Origin: Virgibacillus profundi
Lineage (GTDB): Bacteria > Bacillota > Bacilli > Bacillales > Amphibacillaceae
Length of the DNA stretch: 64,000 bases
Direction of reading: 5' to 3'
Assembly: GCF_002287375.1 (NCBI RefSeq)
Contig: NZ_NPOA01000003.1
Coordinates: 1 to 64,000, forward strand
In this document: in pieces, positions 7,662-15,326 of the stretch
Layout of the letters: every line of letters begins with the position of its first letter
How positions within the stretch are numbered: the first letter of the stretch is position 1
Translations under genes and position numbers: made by a program
The notes under the pieces: model-generated
Database searches by the model: none
Told to the model about the DNA's origin: nothing
Seen by the model: only the letters and a program-made list of their open reading frames with translations

Positions 7662-8231
7662 TTAAATTAGCCACATTTCCTTTGGGTTCAGCTCGTACTC
7701 ACCATTTTGTCTGTTCATAAAATGACACATAATAAACTCCCGGCGAATCGTTGCATAATCCTCATGAAACTGCTTAATGTGTTCATTAATTTCTTTCTCC
7801 TGATAGATACGCCCGACTTTTAATCCTTTAATCAAATGCTCCAGAATAATAAGCTTTTTCTTGCGTTGTGCAGGGATATTTTTGAGTTTACCATCGTTAT
7901 TAAAGAAATTATTAATGATTTTGTACTTTTCTTCATCTGAAACAATCAATGACTCCACCTTCTCACCTCCAATTTCTAAAATTGCCTTGGCCATAAATTC
8001 AAGCTTTTTCTCGTTTAAATGAAAATAAATAGTGTTTTTATCTCGGCGCTGATAAATAACATCAATTTCCCTTAGCTTTGTAATGTGGTAGGAAATTGTA
8101 GGCGGTGTTAACCCTAATTTCCCCGCTAGGGCCTGCCCGTGTAATGGCCCATCCTTTAATAAAGCGATTATTTTAATCCTCGTTTTATCTCCAATCGTTT
8201 TATGAAAGTTAACAACTCGATCCAGTTGCAT
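7662..8231 (-). CDS. ArsR/SmtB-type repressor with C-terminal DUF2087 domain
   Basis: 189 residues. Residues 5-85 form a winged helix with the recognition segment LAGKLGLTPPTISYHITKLREIDVIYQRRD. The C-terminal half (KLKNIPAQRKKKLIILEHLIKGLKVGRIYQEKEINEHIKQFHEDYATIRREFIMCHFMNRQNGEYELN) is a DUF2087 domain. DUF2087 proteins are transcription regulators in other families. No ArsR metal-binding cysteine motif is visible, so the signal is probably not a metal. The operator palindrome lies 37-48 bp before the start, so autoregulation is likely. An AGGAGG-type site precedes the ATG. Confidence 0.88.
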   Translation of the reverse strand: MQLDRVVNFHKTIGDKTRIKIIALLKDGPLHGQALAGKLGLTPPTISYHITKLREIDVIYQRRDKNTIYFHLNEKKLEFMAKAILEIGGEKVESLIVSDEEKYKIINNFFNNDGKLKNIPAQRKKKLIILEHLIKGLKVGRIYQEKEINEHIKQFHEDYATIRREFIMCHFMNRQNGEYELNPKEMWLI

Positions 8232-8251
8232 AGTTATACCTCCTGAAAAAC

Positions 8252-8279
8252 ATCTAATTTGATTGTAATCTAATTAGAT
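8252..8279. promoter_or_regulatory. Operator of the ArsR gene
   Basis: The full palindrome ATCTAATTAGAT is at 8268-8279, with an extra half-site ATCTAATT at 8252-8259, 16 bp away (centre spacing about one and a half turns). It matches the site before the MFS gene. Confidence 0.7.
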
Positions 8280-8335
8280 AGATATAACAATAGATTTCTT
8301 TAGAAATATTTCAATCAATCCATACCACTCGAATT

Positions 8336-8363
8336 TTGTCGATTGGATTTTTTGTGATATACT
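8336..8363 (+). promoter_or_regulatory. Sigma-A promoter of the hflX-mph leader
   Basis: TTGTCG (8336-8341), a 16-nt spacer, TATACT (8358-8363). Transcription would start near 8370, about 15 nt before the leader ribosome binding site GGAGG at 8385-8389. Confidence 0.6.
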
Positions 8364-8397
8364 CATGTTATCTTAATCAGAAATGGAGGTTTTCCTT

Positions 8398-8439
8398 GTG
8401 TTATATATCAGACTTCGATTCCAAGGATTGAACAAGTAA
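8398..8439 (+). CDS. Leader peptide of the hflX-mph operon, ErmD-leader-like
   Basis: 13 codons, GTG to TAA, with GGAGG eight nt upstream. The reading is MLYIRLRFQGLNK. The leader peptide of ermD is MTHSMRLRFPTLNQ (established knowledge), so RLRF, then LN plus a final polar residue, align. Arg-Leu-Arg is a basic-X-basic motif at which macrolide-bound ribosomes stall. The stop codon opens a block (TAATTGAATA) shared with the leader at 47718. The genes downstream are a ribosome-splitting factor and a macrolide kinase, which fits a macrolide sensor. Expression is inferred. Confidence 0.78.
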   Translation: MLYIRLRFQGLNK

Positions 8440-8746
8440 TTGAATATGTTCAATGACTCTGCATGTGTTGCAGGGTAAACGGGATTAGTCTGCCCTTTAC
8501 AAGGAAACCTTTTTATATACGGACAGTAAAAAGAGGGGGAGGAGTCTACCTTCTTTTTTGTTGTCTAAAAAAACGCCGGGCAAAAAATATATTAGGGAAC
8601 TTGTAGCTAATTTGGTGGAATGATTATTTTTTTGCCGATTTGCTTGCATGAAAATATATCAGTTGTTAAGGCTGGACTATTTCCCGTTTACTTAAACACA
8701 GGCAGAGGTCTGTGTTTTTTAGTATGTAAAAATGGAGGGAAAAGTT
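8437..8746 (+). promoter_or_regulatory. Transcription attenuator of the hflX-mph operon
   Basis: Starts at the leader stop codon. Elements in order: TTGAA-TATG-TTCAA hairpin (8440-8453); CTCTGCATGTGT block (8457-8468) with a CTGCA/TGCAG hairpin; stem GTAAAcGGG/CCCTTTAC (8475-8483 with 8493-8500) spanning the CGGGATTAGTCTGCC block. A purine-rich terminator follows at 8528-8559 (AAAAAGAGG with CCTTCTTTTTT), then a long A/T-rich dyad (8577-8636), and a second terminator at 8694-8720 (AAACACAG with CTGTGTTT, then Ts) only 27 nt before hflX. Two terminators between the leader ORF and the gene imply control by ribosome-dependent antitermination. Confidence 0.7.
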
Positions 8747-10051
8747 ATGAGAAAAAAGGCTGTTATAGTTGGTGTGAATATTAAGGGGAACGACGAGGAA
8801 TTGGAATATTCCATGCAGGAGCTGGGAAACCTTGCAGCTGCATGTGGCATTGAAACTACAGGGGAAGTAACGCAAAACCTGAATCGGGTAAACCAAGGTT
8901 CTTATATCGGAACAGGAAAATTGAATGAATTAAAGTCTATGGTTGAAAAAGAGGATGCAGATACAATTATTTTTGATGATGAGTTAACACCTTCGCAGAT
9001 TCGCAATTTGGAAGCAGAGTTGGACTTGGAAGTAGTAGATAGAACCATGCTTATCCTAGAGATTTTTGCTAAACGTGCGAAAACAAGGGAGTCTAAATTA
9101 CAGGTAGAGGTAGCGCGTTTGAAATACATGCTCCCGAGATTAATTGGAAGCCGCGAGTCGCTTGGTCGTCAAGGGGGCGGTTCCGGGCTGAAAAACAGGG
9201 GTGCAGGTGAAACGAAGCTGGAGCTGGATCGAAGAAAGATTGAAGAGAAAATTTCTCAACTAAGCAAAGAACTTGAGGATTTGGTTAACCAGCGAAAACT
9301 GCAGCGGGAAAAACGTGCAAAAAACGAAATACCTATTGTTTCACTGGTGGGCTATACAAATGCAGGTAAATCAACCATGATGAATGCGGTGTTGGAATCA
9401 TTTAATCAGGGGAAAGATAAGCATGTTTTTGAAAAAGATATGCTGTTTGCGACATTGGAAACATCAGTTAGAAAGGTGAAGCTCGATACGAATCAAACCT
9501 TCCTCCTGACAGATACGGTGGGCTTTATTAAAAAGCTTCCACATCATCTTGTAAAAGCATTCCGTTCGACATTGGAGGAAGTATCAGAAGCTAATCTCCT
9601 GATTCATGTGATTGATGTTTCAAATCCAGAACATGAAAAAAAACGTAAGCTAACCAATGAAATATTAGTGGAAATAGGAGTAATGGATATCCCGGTTATT
9701 TATGCTTACAACAAAGCCGATTTAGCGGATAGGAAATACCCATTCATTGAAGATAATCATGTTTACTTGTCTGCAGGAGAAAAAGTGGGAGTCAATGAAC
9801 TTACAAGCATGATCAGTGAACATATTTTCAATGATTATGTTCGGTGTGAATTTTTAATTCCTTATTCAGATGGTCAGGTTGTTTCTTATTTTAATGAACG
9901 TGCTCATGTTTTACTGGAAGATTATGAAGCAGAAGGAACAAGGTTGGTTGTGGAATGCAGGGAAGCAGATAGAGAAAAGTATGATCAATATGTTATAAAC
10001 GCAAAAAATCCAAATGAAAAAGGAAGTGTAACCTATGACACTGTCGAATGA
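8747..10051 (+). CDS. hflX: GTPase HflX, ribosome-splitting factor
   Basis: 434 residues. The start is set at ATG 8747 because GGAGGG is 8 nt before it; an ATG at 8732 overlaps that site. The N-terminal HflX domain is followed by the Gly-rich linker (GRQGGGSGLKNRGAGETKLELDRR) and a coiled-coil stretch. The G domain then has G1 GYTNAGKST, G2 region FATLETSVR, G3 DTVGFI and G4 NKAD. HflX binds the 50S subunit and splits stalled 70S ribosomes. In Listeria and mycobacteria it contributes to macrolide-lincosamide tolerance and is induced by such drugs. Here it is the first gene of an operon with a macrolide kinase, overlapping it by 17 bp. Confidence 0.95.
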   Translation: MRKKAVIVGVNIKGNDEELEYSMQELGNLAAACGIETTGEVTQNLNRVNQGSYIGTGKLNELKSMVEKEDADTIIFDDELTPSQIRNLEAELDLEVVDRTMLILEIFAKRAKTRESKLQVEVARLKYMLPRLIGSRESLGRQGGGSGLKNRGAGETKLELDRRKIEEKISQLSKELEDLVNQRKLQREKRAKNEIPIVSLVGYTNAGKSTMMNAVLESFNQGKDKHVFEKDMLFATLETSVRKVKLDTNQTFLLTDTVGFIKKLPHHLVKAFRSTLEEVSEANLLIHVIDVSNPEHEKKRKLTNEILVEIGVMDIPVIYAYNKADLADRKYPFIEDNHVYLSAGEKVGVNELTSMISEHIFNDYVRCEFLIPYSDGQVVSYFNERAHVLLEDYEAEGTRLVVECREADREKYDQYVINAKNPNEKGSVTYDTVE

Positions 10052-10937
10052 ACAAGTGATTGAAATAGCCAATAAAAATGGTTTGGAGATTGACCGTAAC
10101 TCACTTAAATATAATGAATCAGGAGTTGATTTTCAGGTTGTATTTGCAGCTGATTCTGAAGAAGAGAACTGGGTCCTGCGTTTTCCAAGACGTAAGGATG
10201 TAGTGCCAAGAGCTAAGAAGGAAAAAGATATCCTCGACCTGATTGGAGAAAAAATTTCAGTGCAGGCACCCAGGTGGGAGATTTTTTCCGCTGAGCTTAT
10301 TGGATATAAACTTTTAAAAGGGATCCCGGTAGGAACAATTGACCCAGAAGCAAAAGCATATGTATGGGAAATCGATGAAAAAAATATTCCCGCCATTTTT
10401 CATGAAACGTTGGGAAGTGCAATGGTGGAATTACACAAAATTGATCATGAGGAAGCTAAAAGGGCTGGTTTATCTGTGCAGTCTCCCGGAGATATAAAAA
10501 ATTCGATGCAAAAGCGGATGGAAAAAGTTAAGGCTGAATTCGGTGTGAGTGAGGAGCTGTGGCATCGCTGGCAAGAGTGGCTGGCAAATGACGAACTCTG
10601 GCCGAAGCGAACTGCACTAATCCACGGTGATCTTCACCCAGGGCATATTTTAATCGACAAGGATACCAGAGTAACCGGATTCATTGACTGGACGGAAGCC
10701 CGTGTTGACGATCCGGGAAATGATTTTGTTTCACAACTTCTTACTCTAGGTGAAGATGCTCTAAAAGAATTAATTGATGCTTATGGAAACGCCGGCGGCT
10801 ATGTATGGCCTAATATGTTTGAGCATATTGTTGAACTTTCAGCAGCATATCCTGTACCATTAGCAGAATTTGCGATGATTTCCGGCATGAAGGAGTATGA
10901 AGAAATGGCTAAACAAGCGCTTGGTGTAGAAAAGTAA
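10035..10937 (+). CDS. mph: Macrolide 2'-phosphotransferase
   Basis: 300 residues in the aminoglycoside/macrolide phosphotransferase fold. The catalytic loop reads LIHGDLHPGHILI; Mph enzymes typically have this HGDLHPGH form. It is followed by FIDWTEARVDDPGNDF, carrying the metal-binding Asp. The N-terminal VLRFPRRKDVVPRAKKEKDIL contains the nucleotide-contacting region. Mph enzymes inactivate macrolides by GTP-dependent phosphorylation of the desosamine 2'-OH. The start overlaps the hflX end by 17 bp, so the two are co-transcribed and translationally coupled. Both should be controlled by the ErmD-like leader upstream. It is not clear which macrolides are accepted. Confidence 0.88.
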   Translation: MTLSNEQVIEIANKNGLEIDRNSLKYNESGVDFQVVFAADSEEENWVLRFPRRKDVVPRAKKEKDILDLIGEKISVQAPRWEIFSAELIGYKLLKGIPVGTIDPEAKAYVWEIDEKNIPAIFHETLGSAMVELHKIDHEEAKRAGLSVQSPGDIKNSMQKRMEKVKAEFGVSEELWHRWQEWLANDELWPKRTALIHGDLHPGHILIDKDTRVTGFIDWTEARVDDPGNDFVSQLLTLGEDALKELIDAYGNAGGYVWPNMFEHIVELSAAYPVPLAEFAMISGMKEYEEMAKQALGVEK

Positions 10938-10976
10938 ATGATGAGGAAGAAAAGTCAATACCCATTTAAACAAAGA

Positions 10977-11003
10977 AGAGCGTCCTTCTAATATGGACGC
11001 TCT
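10977..11003. terminator. Bidirectional terminator
   Basis: AGAGCGTCC (10977-10985) pairs with GGACGCTCT (10995-11003). It separates the convergent mph and MMPL genes. Confidence 0.85.
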
Positions 11004-11015
11004 ATCATTTCAAAC

Positions 11016-13127
11016 CTATTTATTTTCCTCGGTTTTACCAGCTGTATCTTTTTCAAACAAAACAAGCAGTCCTGGTAATAATACACCTCGAATCAAGAAG
11101 GTATCCAGTAAAATTCCGACTGCGACTATGAAGCCAAAGACGAATAAAAACTCAATTGGCTGTGTCATCAGTACTGCAAAGGTTGCTGCCAAAATAAGTC
11201 CAGCAGAGGAAATTACCCCTCCAGTATTGGCAACGGCAATTTCAACTGCCTTTTTAACTGGATGTTTTGTGCGTTCTTCCATAAACCGCGATATTAGAAT
11301 GATGTTATAATCAATTCCCAATGCTACGAGGAAAACAAAGGCGTACATTGGCACCCTGTTGCTTATGTTCTCTATATCAAAGAATAAATTGGTTAAAAAC
11401 ATCCCAAGTCCCAGTGCTGCAACATAGGAAACAAGGATCGTGCCCATCATATATACAGGCATTCTAAATGACTTGGTCAGGAAAATCAGCATTACAAAGA
11501 TTAATAGTGTTTCTATTGTTATCACGACAGCAAGATCCCGGTTATTGACAGACCTGTCATCTATTGCAGTAGCTGTTTCTCCGGCAAAGTAAAGCTCGCC
11601 ACTAGGATTACTGTTCTCTGCAATTTGTTCGGAATCATCAATGATTTCTTCAAGCGCATTCATTGTTTCATTTGAGTATGGACTCAGGTCAAATGTCATG
11701 CTATAAGAAATAACCTTTTCATCCTCGGTAATCCCATCCATCCGAACATTGCTTACATGCTCCCGATCAGACAGATCATTCATTAATTCATTTCTTTTTT
11801 CTTCACTGATAACCTCTTCTGACTCAAACAGGACAGTGGTTGGAGCTAAATCTCCAGCCTCAAACTTCTTCTCCAGAATTTCATAGCCAACACGAGAAGG
11901 CATATCGTCAGGAAAGGACTTTAGATTATCGAACTCATAACTTGTATTAAGTACATTCGTTGCAGATATTAGAAGGAAAATACCAATAATAGCTATAGAG
12001 ATAATTGGTTTTCCTGTTACAAAACGACCAACCTTGCTCCAAAAGGAACTGGATTTAATATGCTGATCCCCAACACGTGGAATGATTGGCCAAAAAGACT
12101 TTCTGCCAAAAATCGTAAATAATGCAGGGACAAGGGTGACAGATGCAAGAATTACAACGACCATTGTTGTTCCGAAAATGGGAGCAAAGTTCCTAGAGTC
12201 CTCATATTGGGCAAAGAACAAAACAAGCATTGCTGCTAAAACAGTTGCTCCTGAAAAGAATACAGGAACTCCAACGCCTCTCATTGCAATCTTCATTGCA
12301 TCATGTTTATTTTCATGGGTTTTTAGTTCTTCTCTATAACGTGAAAAAACAAATAAAGAATAATCAATCACAGCAGCAAATAATAATATACTCATGATGG
12401 ATAAGGATTGGCTGCTTAACAGCACTCCGCTTTTACCTACTAAACCAAGCAGTTGGTTCACTACGCCATAAACAAATCCAGCTGCCAACAATGGGATTAA
12501 TGCGAGTGCAGGTGATCTGTAAAGAATAATAAGCAGTACCAATATAATTCCTACAGTTGACAGGATAAGAACAAGGTCTGCACGGGAAAATAGATCATTT
12601 GTATCTGATGCTATTCCGGCTGGTCCTGTAACATATAAGGAAAGGTCAGTTTGTTCTACTATATTATAAATTTGTTCCAATGAATCCTGAATATCACTAG
12701 TCTCATAAGATGGATCAAAGTTTAGTGGAACGATTGCAGTGGTGCCATCCTCAGAGAAAAAGCTTTCAGTTGCCTGCGGGGGCAGTTCACTTAAAGGAAC
12801 AATTGATTCGATTCCTTTCACATCTTCCTCGCTGATACTTGAAACAATATTAGATACATCAGTTAGTTCAAGCTCATTTTCATCTGTTTGGAACACTAAA
12901 ATAGCAGGAATCCCATCATTATCTTTAAAGTATTTGTCCACTTTATTTTGGGCGATAACAGATTGAGCATCTTCAGGCAGCGAATCTAAACTGGAAACTT
13001 TATAATCATTAGAGCTCGGAGCAAACACCATTAATAACATGATTGCGACAAGCCAGATACTAACGGTAATCCACATACCTTTTTTGGATGTAACGCGATC
13101 GGTTATAAAATGCAGTAGATTTTTCAT
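11016..13127 (-). CDS. ydfJ: MMPL/RND-family membrane transporter (YdfJ-like)
   Basis: 703 residues, the usual length for Firmicute MMPL proteins. An N-terminal membrane segment (MWITVSIWLVAIMLLMVFA) leads into an extracellular domain and then five membrane helices. The second half repeats this plan: a helix at about 370-390, an outer domain, then five helices. The conserved Asp-Tyr pairs of the proton relay are visible in AAVIDYSLFVFSRYREE and VALGIDYNIILISRFMEE. Members export lipids or hydrophobic toxins. The TetR-type regulator upstream and its operators suggest substrate-induced expression. The symbol follows the B. subtilis homologue and is tentative. Confidence 0.85.
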   Translation of the reverse strand: MKNLLHFITDRVTSKKGMWITVSIWLVAIMLLMVFAPSSNDYKVSSLDSLPEDAQSVIAQNKVDKYFKDNDGIPAILVFQTDENELELTDVSNIVSSISEEDVKGIESIVPLSELPPQATESFFSEDGTTAIVPLNFDPSYETSDIQDSLEQIYNIVEQTDLSLYVTGPAGIASDTNDLFSRADLVLILSTVGIILVLLIILYRSPALALIPLLAAGFVYGVVNQLLGLVGKSGVLLSSQSLSIMSILLFAAVIDYSLFVFSRYREELKTHENKHDAMKIAMRGVGVPVFFSGATVLAAMLVLFFAQYEDSRNFAPIFGTTMVVVILASVTLVPALFTIFGRKSFWPIIPRVGDQHIKSSSFWSKVGRFVTGKPIISIAIIGIFLLISATNVLNTSYEFDNLKSFPDDMPSRVGYEILEKKFEAGDLAPTTVLFESEEVISEEKRNELMNDLSDREHVSNVRMDGITEDEKVISYSMTFDLSPYSNETMNALEEIIDDSEQIAENSNPSGELYFAGETATAIDDRSVNNRDLAVVITIETLLIFVMLIFLTKSFRMPVYMMGTILVSYVAALGLGMFLTNLFFDIENISNRVPMYAFVFLVALGIDYNIILISRFMEERTKHPVKKAVEIAVANTGGVISSAGLILAATFAVLMTQPIEFLFVFGFIVAVGILLDTFLIRGVLLPGLLVLFEKDTAGKTEENK

Positions 13128-13287
13128 AGTTACTTCCTTTCTGTGCGTATGAATTATAAAGGCTCTTTTCGTAAACTTTGGGACTGCACTTCGTTCGCCC
13201 CACCAAATTACTGTTGCTTTTTAATCTTCGCAGTTTGGATAGAAGGCGACGTAATTAATGTTTGCTATAAGTATTTGCAATAATCGC

Positions 13288-13455
13288 CGTTCGGGATCGT
13301 TCCGGGCGGATGCTTTCCGCGGGCACGGCTTCAGCCTCCTCGAGAAAACCACTCTGCGGGGTCTTCAGACTCGTGCTGGGACTGCGATTACTCGCCCCAC
13401 CGAAAACCTTTGTTCCCGCAGGAGTCACCGCCCTTCGCTCACCCGAACTGGTGAG
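13288..13455. repeat. GC-rich dispersed repeat, copy 1
   Basis: A strongly GC-rich segment in AT-rich DNA, with words such as GGATGCTTTCCGCGGGCACG, TGCGGGGTCTTCAGACTCGTG and TTCCCGCAGGAGTCACCGCC. I recognise this wording from many Bacillaceae genomes, where it recurs in intergenic regions. It does not code. Its reverse complement shares words with the segment at 13503-13640, so the two form an inverted pair. Confidence 0.75.
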
Positions 13456-13502
13456 GTAGTTCAAGTTTGAATATTGATTACTAATGCAGTTCATCGGCAG
13501 TA

Positions 13503-13640
13503 ACCCAAATACCAGCGGAGGAAACACATTGAAGACTCCTGCGGGAGGAAAGGCATAGGTGAGACCCCGGAGTGCATAGCACGAGGAGGCTCACCAGCCG
13601 CCCTAAGGTCCGCGAAATGTGTTTCCGTAGCGAATCCCTG
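13503..13640. repeat. GC-rich dispersed repeat, copy 2 (inverted)
   Basis: Opposite orientation to copy 1; both share GACTCCTGCGGGA and GAGGAGGCT-type words. It is flanked by the complementary words GGAAACACATT (13518-13528) and AATGTGTTTCC (13616-13626), which could pair to close a large hairpin. Confidence 0.7.
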
Positions 13641-13743
13641 GTCCCAACCAGCGTTTGCAAATAAATTTTCACTGTGTCGCACTTTATATCTAGTACGGGA
13701 CAGATAGCAACAATATATGCAAAAACAGCCATTATAAAGAATA

Positions 13744-13794
13744 GTGACACTTGTGTCACTTTACAATTATCATTCAAAGTAACACAAGTGTCAA
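13744..13794 (-). promoter_or_regulatory. Promoter with twin TetR operators for the MMPL gene
   Basis: Reverse strand: TTGACA (13794-13789), 17-nt spacer, GATAAT (13771-13766), a near-consensus promoter. Operator 1 (13779-13794, TTGACACTTGTGTTAC) covers the -35. Operator 2 (13744-13759, GTGACACTTGTGTCAC, a near-perfect 16-bp palindrome) lies just after the -10. The centres are 35 bp apart. Transcription runs toward the MMPL gene and begins right after the tetR stop codon, so the 5' leader would be about 630 nt and include both GC-rich repeats. Confidence 0.75.
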
Positions 13795-14367
13795 TTAGTT
13801 TTCTGTTAACATTCCGTGACTTATCATCTCCTTTATGGAGGCATTCCATTTTGCCAATGGAACATTAAAGTGATTTGGAATATCCACGGTTTGGAAAATA
13901 AATCCTAATACCAGGCTGTCTGGAATGGTTCGTTTTAAAAGATTTTCTTTCCTGCCCAAGTCAACAAAGTTTTGTAAATATTTATACATATCCTGATGAA
14001 GATCTTTTATTTGTTCAATATTGCCCTTGACCTTATTATTGGTTGATGGGATTTGAAAAGCTATGCTGCGTATCTGGTGGATTTCACTATCCTCTAAAAT
14101 AATTTCCAATAAGTATTCAAACTGAGCCCGAAACCCATGATATTCATCTATTTTCTTTAATTCAATCAGAAATTTTTCCATTTCATAAACCATATAATCA
14201 GATATTAACTCCTCTTTGTTTTCATAATATTTATATATAGTACCCCTTGATAGGTTTAGTCGTTCAGCAACTTTACCAAAAGTAAATCCCTCATAACCAT
14301 GGCTAAGAAGGATATCCCTGGTCGTAATATATAACATTTCTTTGGAAAATTTGCGCTCCCTTGCCAT
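13795..14367 (-). CDS. TetR-family repressor of the MMPL pump
   Basis: 190 residues. The N-terminal DNA-binding domain has the TetR pattern: MLYITTRDILLSHGYEGFTFGKVAERLNLSRGTIYKYYENKEELI (about 10-55). The all-helical C-terminal ligand domain is of ordinary length. The stop codon abuts the promoter/operator region that drives the MMPL gene on the same strand, so this is probably the local repressor. Its ligand would be a hydrophobic compound or lipid exported by the pump. The linkage rests on gene order and the twin operators. Confidence 0.87.
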   Translation of the reverse strand: MARERKFSKEMLYITTRDILLSHGYEGFTFGKVAERLNLSRGTIYKYYENKEELISDYMVYEMEKFLIELKKIDEYHGFRAQFEYLLEIILEDSEIHQIRSIAFQIPSTNNKVKGNIEQIKDLHQDMYKYLQNFVDLGRKENLLKRTIPDSLVLGFIFQTVDIPNHFNVPLAKWNASIKEMISHGMLTEN

Positions 14368-14484
14368 ATGCTCACCTCGGTTCTTATTATAATCTAAGAT
14401 AACATCTAAACAAAGGTCAGGAAATAATAATCGGTTAACCAGGATAAAGGACAGTCGAATATATATGGTATACTAAGTACAATT

Positions 14485-14665
14485 GAATATCTTGCCTAAT
14501 GGTAACTTTTTTATAAGTTGAAAAGGGAAGTTGGTGAAATTCCAATGCGGTCCCGCCACTGTGATGAGGAGAGCTCTTTTGTATCCACTGTTTCAGTATT
14601 GAAATGGGAAGGGAAAAGGAGATTGATGATTCAAAGCCAGGATACCTGCCATAAGGAAGAACATT
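14485..14665 (+). promoter_or_regulatory. Cobalamin (B12) riboswitch aptamer
   Basis: The hallmark elements are in order: AAAAGGGAAGTTGGTGAAATTCC, GCGGTCCCGCCACTGTGATG (both near 14521-14565) and the B12 box AAGCCAGGATACCTGCC (14634-14650). A weak promoter (TATACT at 14469-14474) precedes it. Behind the aptamer are CCTA-CGGGAGA-TAGG, an 18-bp palindrome (14705-14722) and an intrinsic terminator at 14741-14770. The only downstream gene is an acyl-CoA thioesterase, an unusual target. Confidence 0.92.
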
Positions 14666-14740
14666 TTAATCCTACGGGAGATAGGAGGATGTTGCGATTT
14701 AATGATTTCATATATATGAAATTTATTTAATTGTGTTTTT

Positions 14741-14770
14741 AGCGTCTTCTACTATAGAAGGTGCTTTTTT
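14741..14770 (+). terminator. Terminator of the riboswitch expression platform
   Basis: AGCGTCTTCTA (14741-14751) pairs with TAGAAGGTGCT (14755-14765), followed by TTTTT. It lies 20 nt before the thioesterase start, so read-through would be needed for expression from the riboswitch promoter. Confidence 0.85.
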
Positions 14771-14790
14771 ATTTTTAGGAGGTTATCTTA

Positions 14791-15261
14791 GTGGAAAAAG
14801 TAACAATCCAAAGCTCAAGAACAATTCAAACCCGCCTTGTACTTCCGCCAGATACAAATCATTTGAACACGATATTTGGTGGTAAAGTGCTGGCTTTTAT
14901 TGATGAAATTGCAGCATTAACAGCAATGAAGCATGCAAAAAGTGCAGTAGTAACAGCATCAATTGACTCTGTGGATTTCCTTTCCTCTGCGAAAGTAGGG
15001 GACTCATTAATATTGGAGTCATTTGTAACATATACAGGTACAAGTTCAATGGAGGTTTATGTAAAAGTTACGGCCCATGATTTAATTGAAAATGAAGAGA
15101 AACTAACGACAGAGTCCTTTCTAACGATGGTTGCTGTCAATGAAGAGGGAAGACCAGTTCCCGTTCCGAAAGTGTATCCCGAAACGGAAGAGGAAAGACA
15201 ATTACATATGACAGCCCCTTCCAGAAAAAGAAATAGAGAAAAACGAGCAGCCATAAGATAA
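14791..15261 (+). CDS. ykhA: Acyl-CoA thioesterase, hotdog fold (YkhA-like)
   Basis: 156 residues from GTG at 14791, with TAGGAGG 8 nt upstream. The hotdog core is visible: TRLVLPPDTNHLNTIFGGKVLAFIDEIAALTAMKHA (about 10-45), which holds the helix and the catalytic Asp region, then VVTASIDSVDFLSSAKVGDSLILESFVTYTGTSSMEVYVKV. The family hydrolyses medium to long acyl-CoAs in the cytosol. The basic tail (SRKRNREKRAAIR) is typical of the group. It sits directly behind a cobalamin riboswitch and terminator. Control of this gene by B12 would be unexpected, unless propionate or methylmalonyl-CoA metabolism is involved or the riboswitch is left over from a lost gene. Confidence 0.9.
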   Translation: MEKVTIQSSRTIQTRLVLPPDTNHLNTIFGGKVLAFIDEIAALTAMKHAKSAVVTASIDSVDFLSSAKVGDSLILESFVTYTGTSSMEVYVKVTAHDLIENEEKLTTESFLTMVAVNEEGRPVPVPKVYPETEEERQLHMTAPSRKRNREKRAAIR

Positions 15262-15288
15262 AGGGAATTTTATTAAATATCAAAAAAA

Positions 15289-15320
15289 GAAGTATCCGCA
15301 TACTTACAACGGATACTTCC
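15289..15320. terminator. Bidirectional terminator
   Basis: GAAGTATCCG (15289-15298) pairs with CGGATACTTC (15310-15319), with A- and T-rich flanks. It separates the convergent thioesterase and DsbA genes. Confidence 0.85.
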
Positions 15321-15326
15321 TTTGGG

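Noticed and set aside
13255-13849. Several overlapping ORFs of 60-120 codons in the GC-rich region
   Set aside because: They come from high GC content and lack of stops in the dispersed repeats. Translations are low-complexity and differ in every frame.
14518-14730. 70-codon ORF
   Set aside because: It lies inside the cobalamin riboswitch, whose conserved bases explain the sequence.
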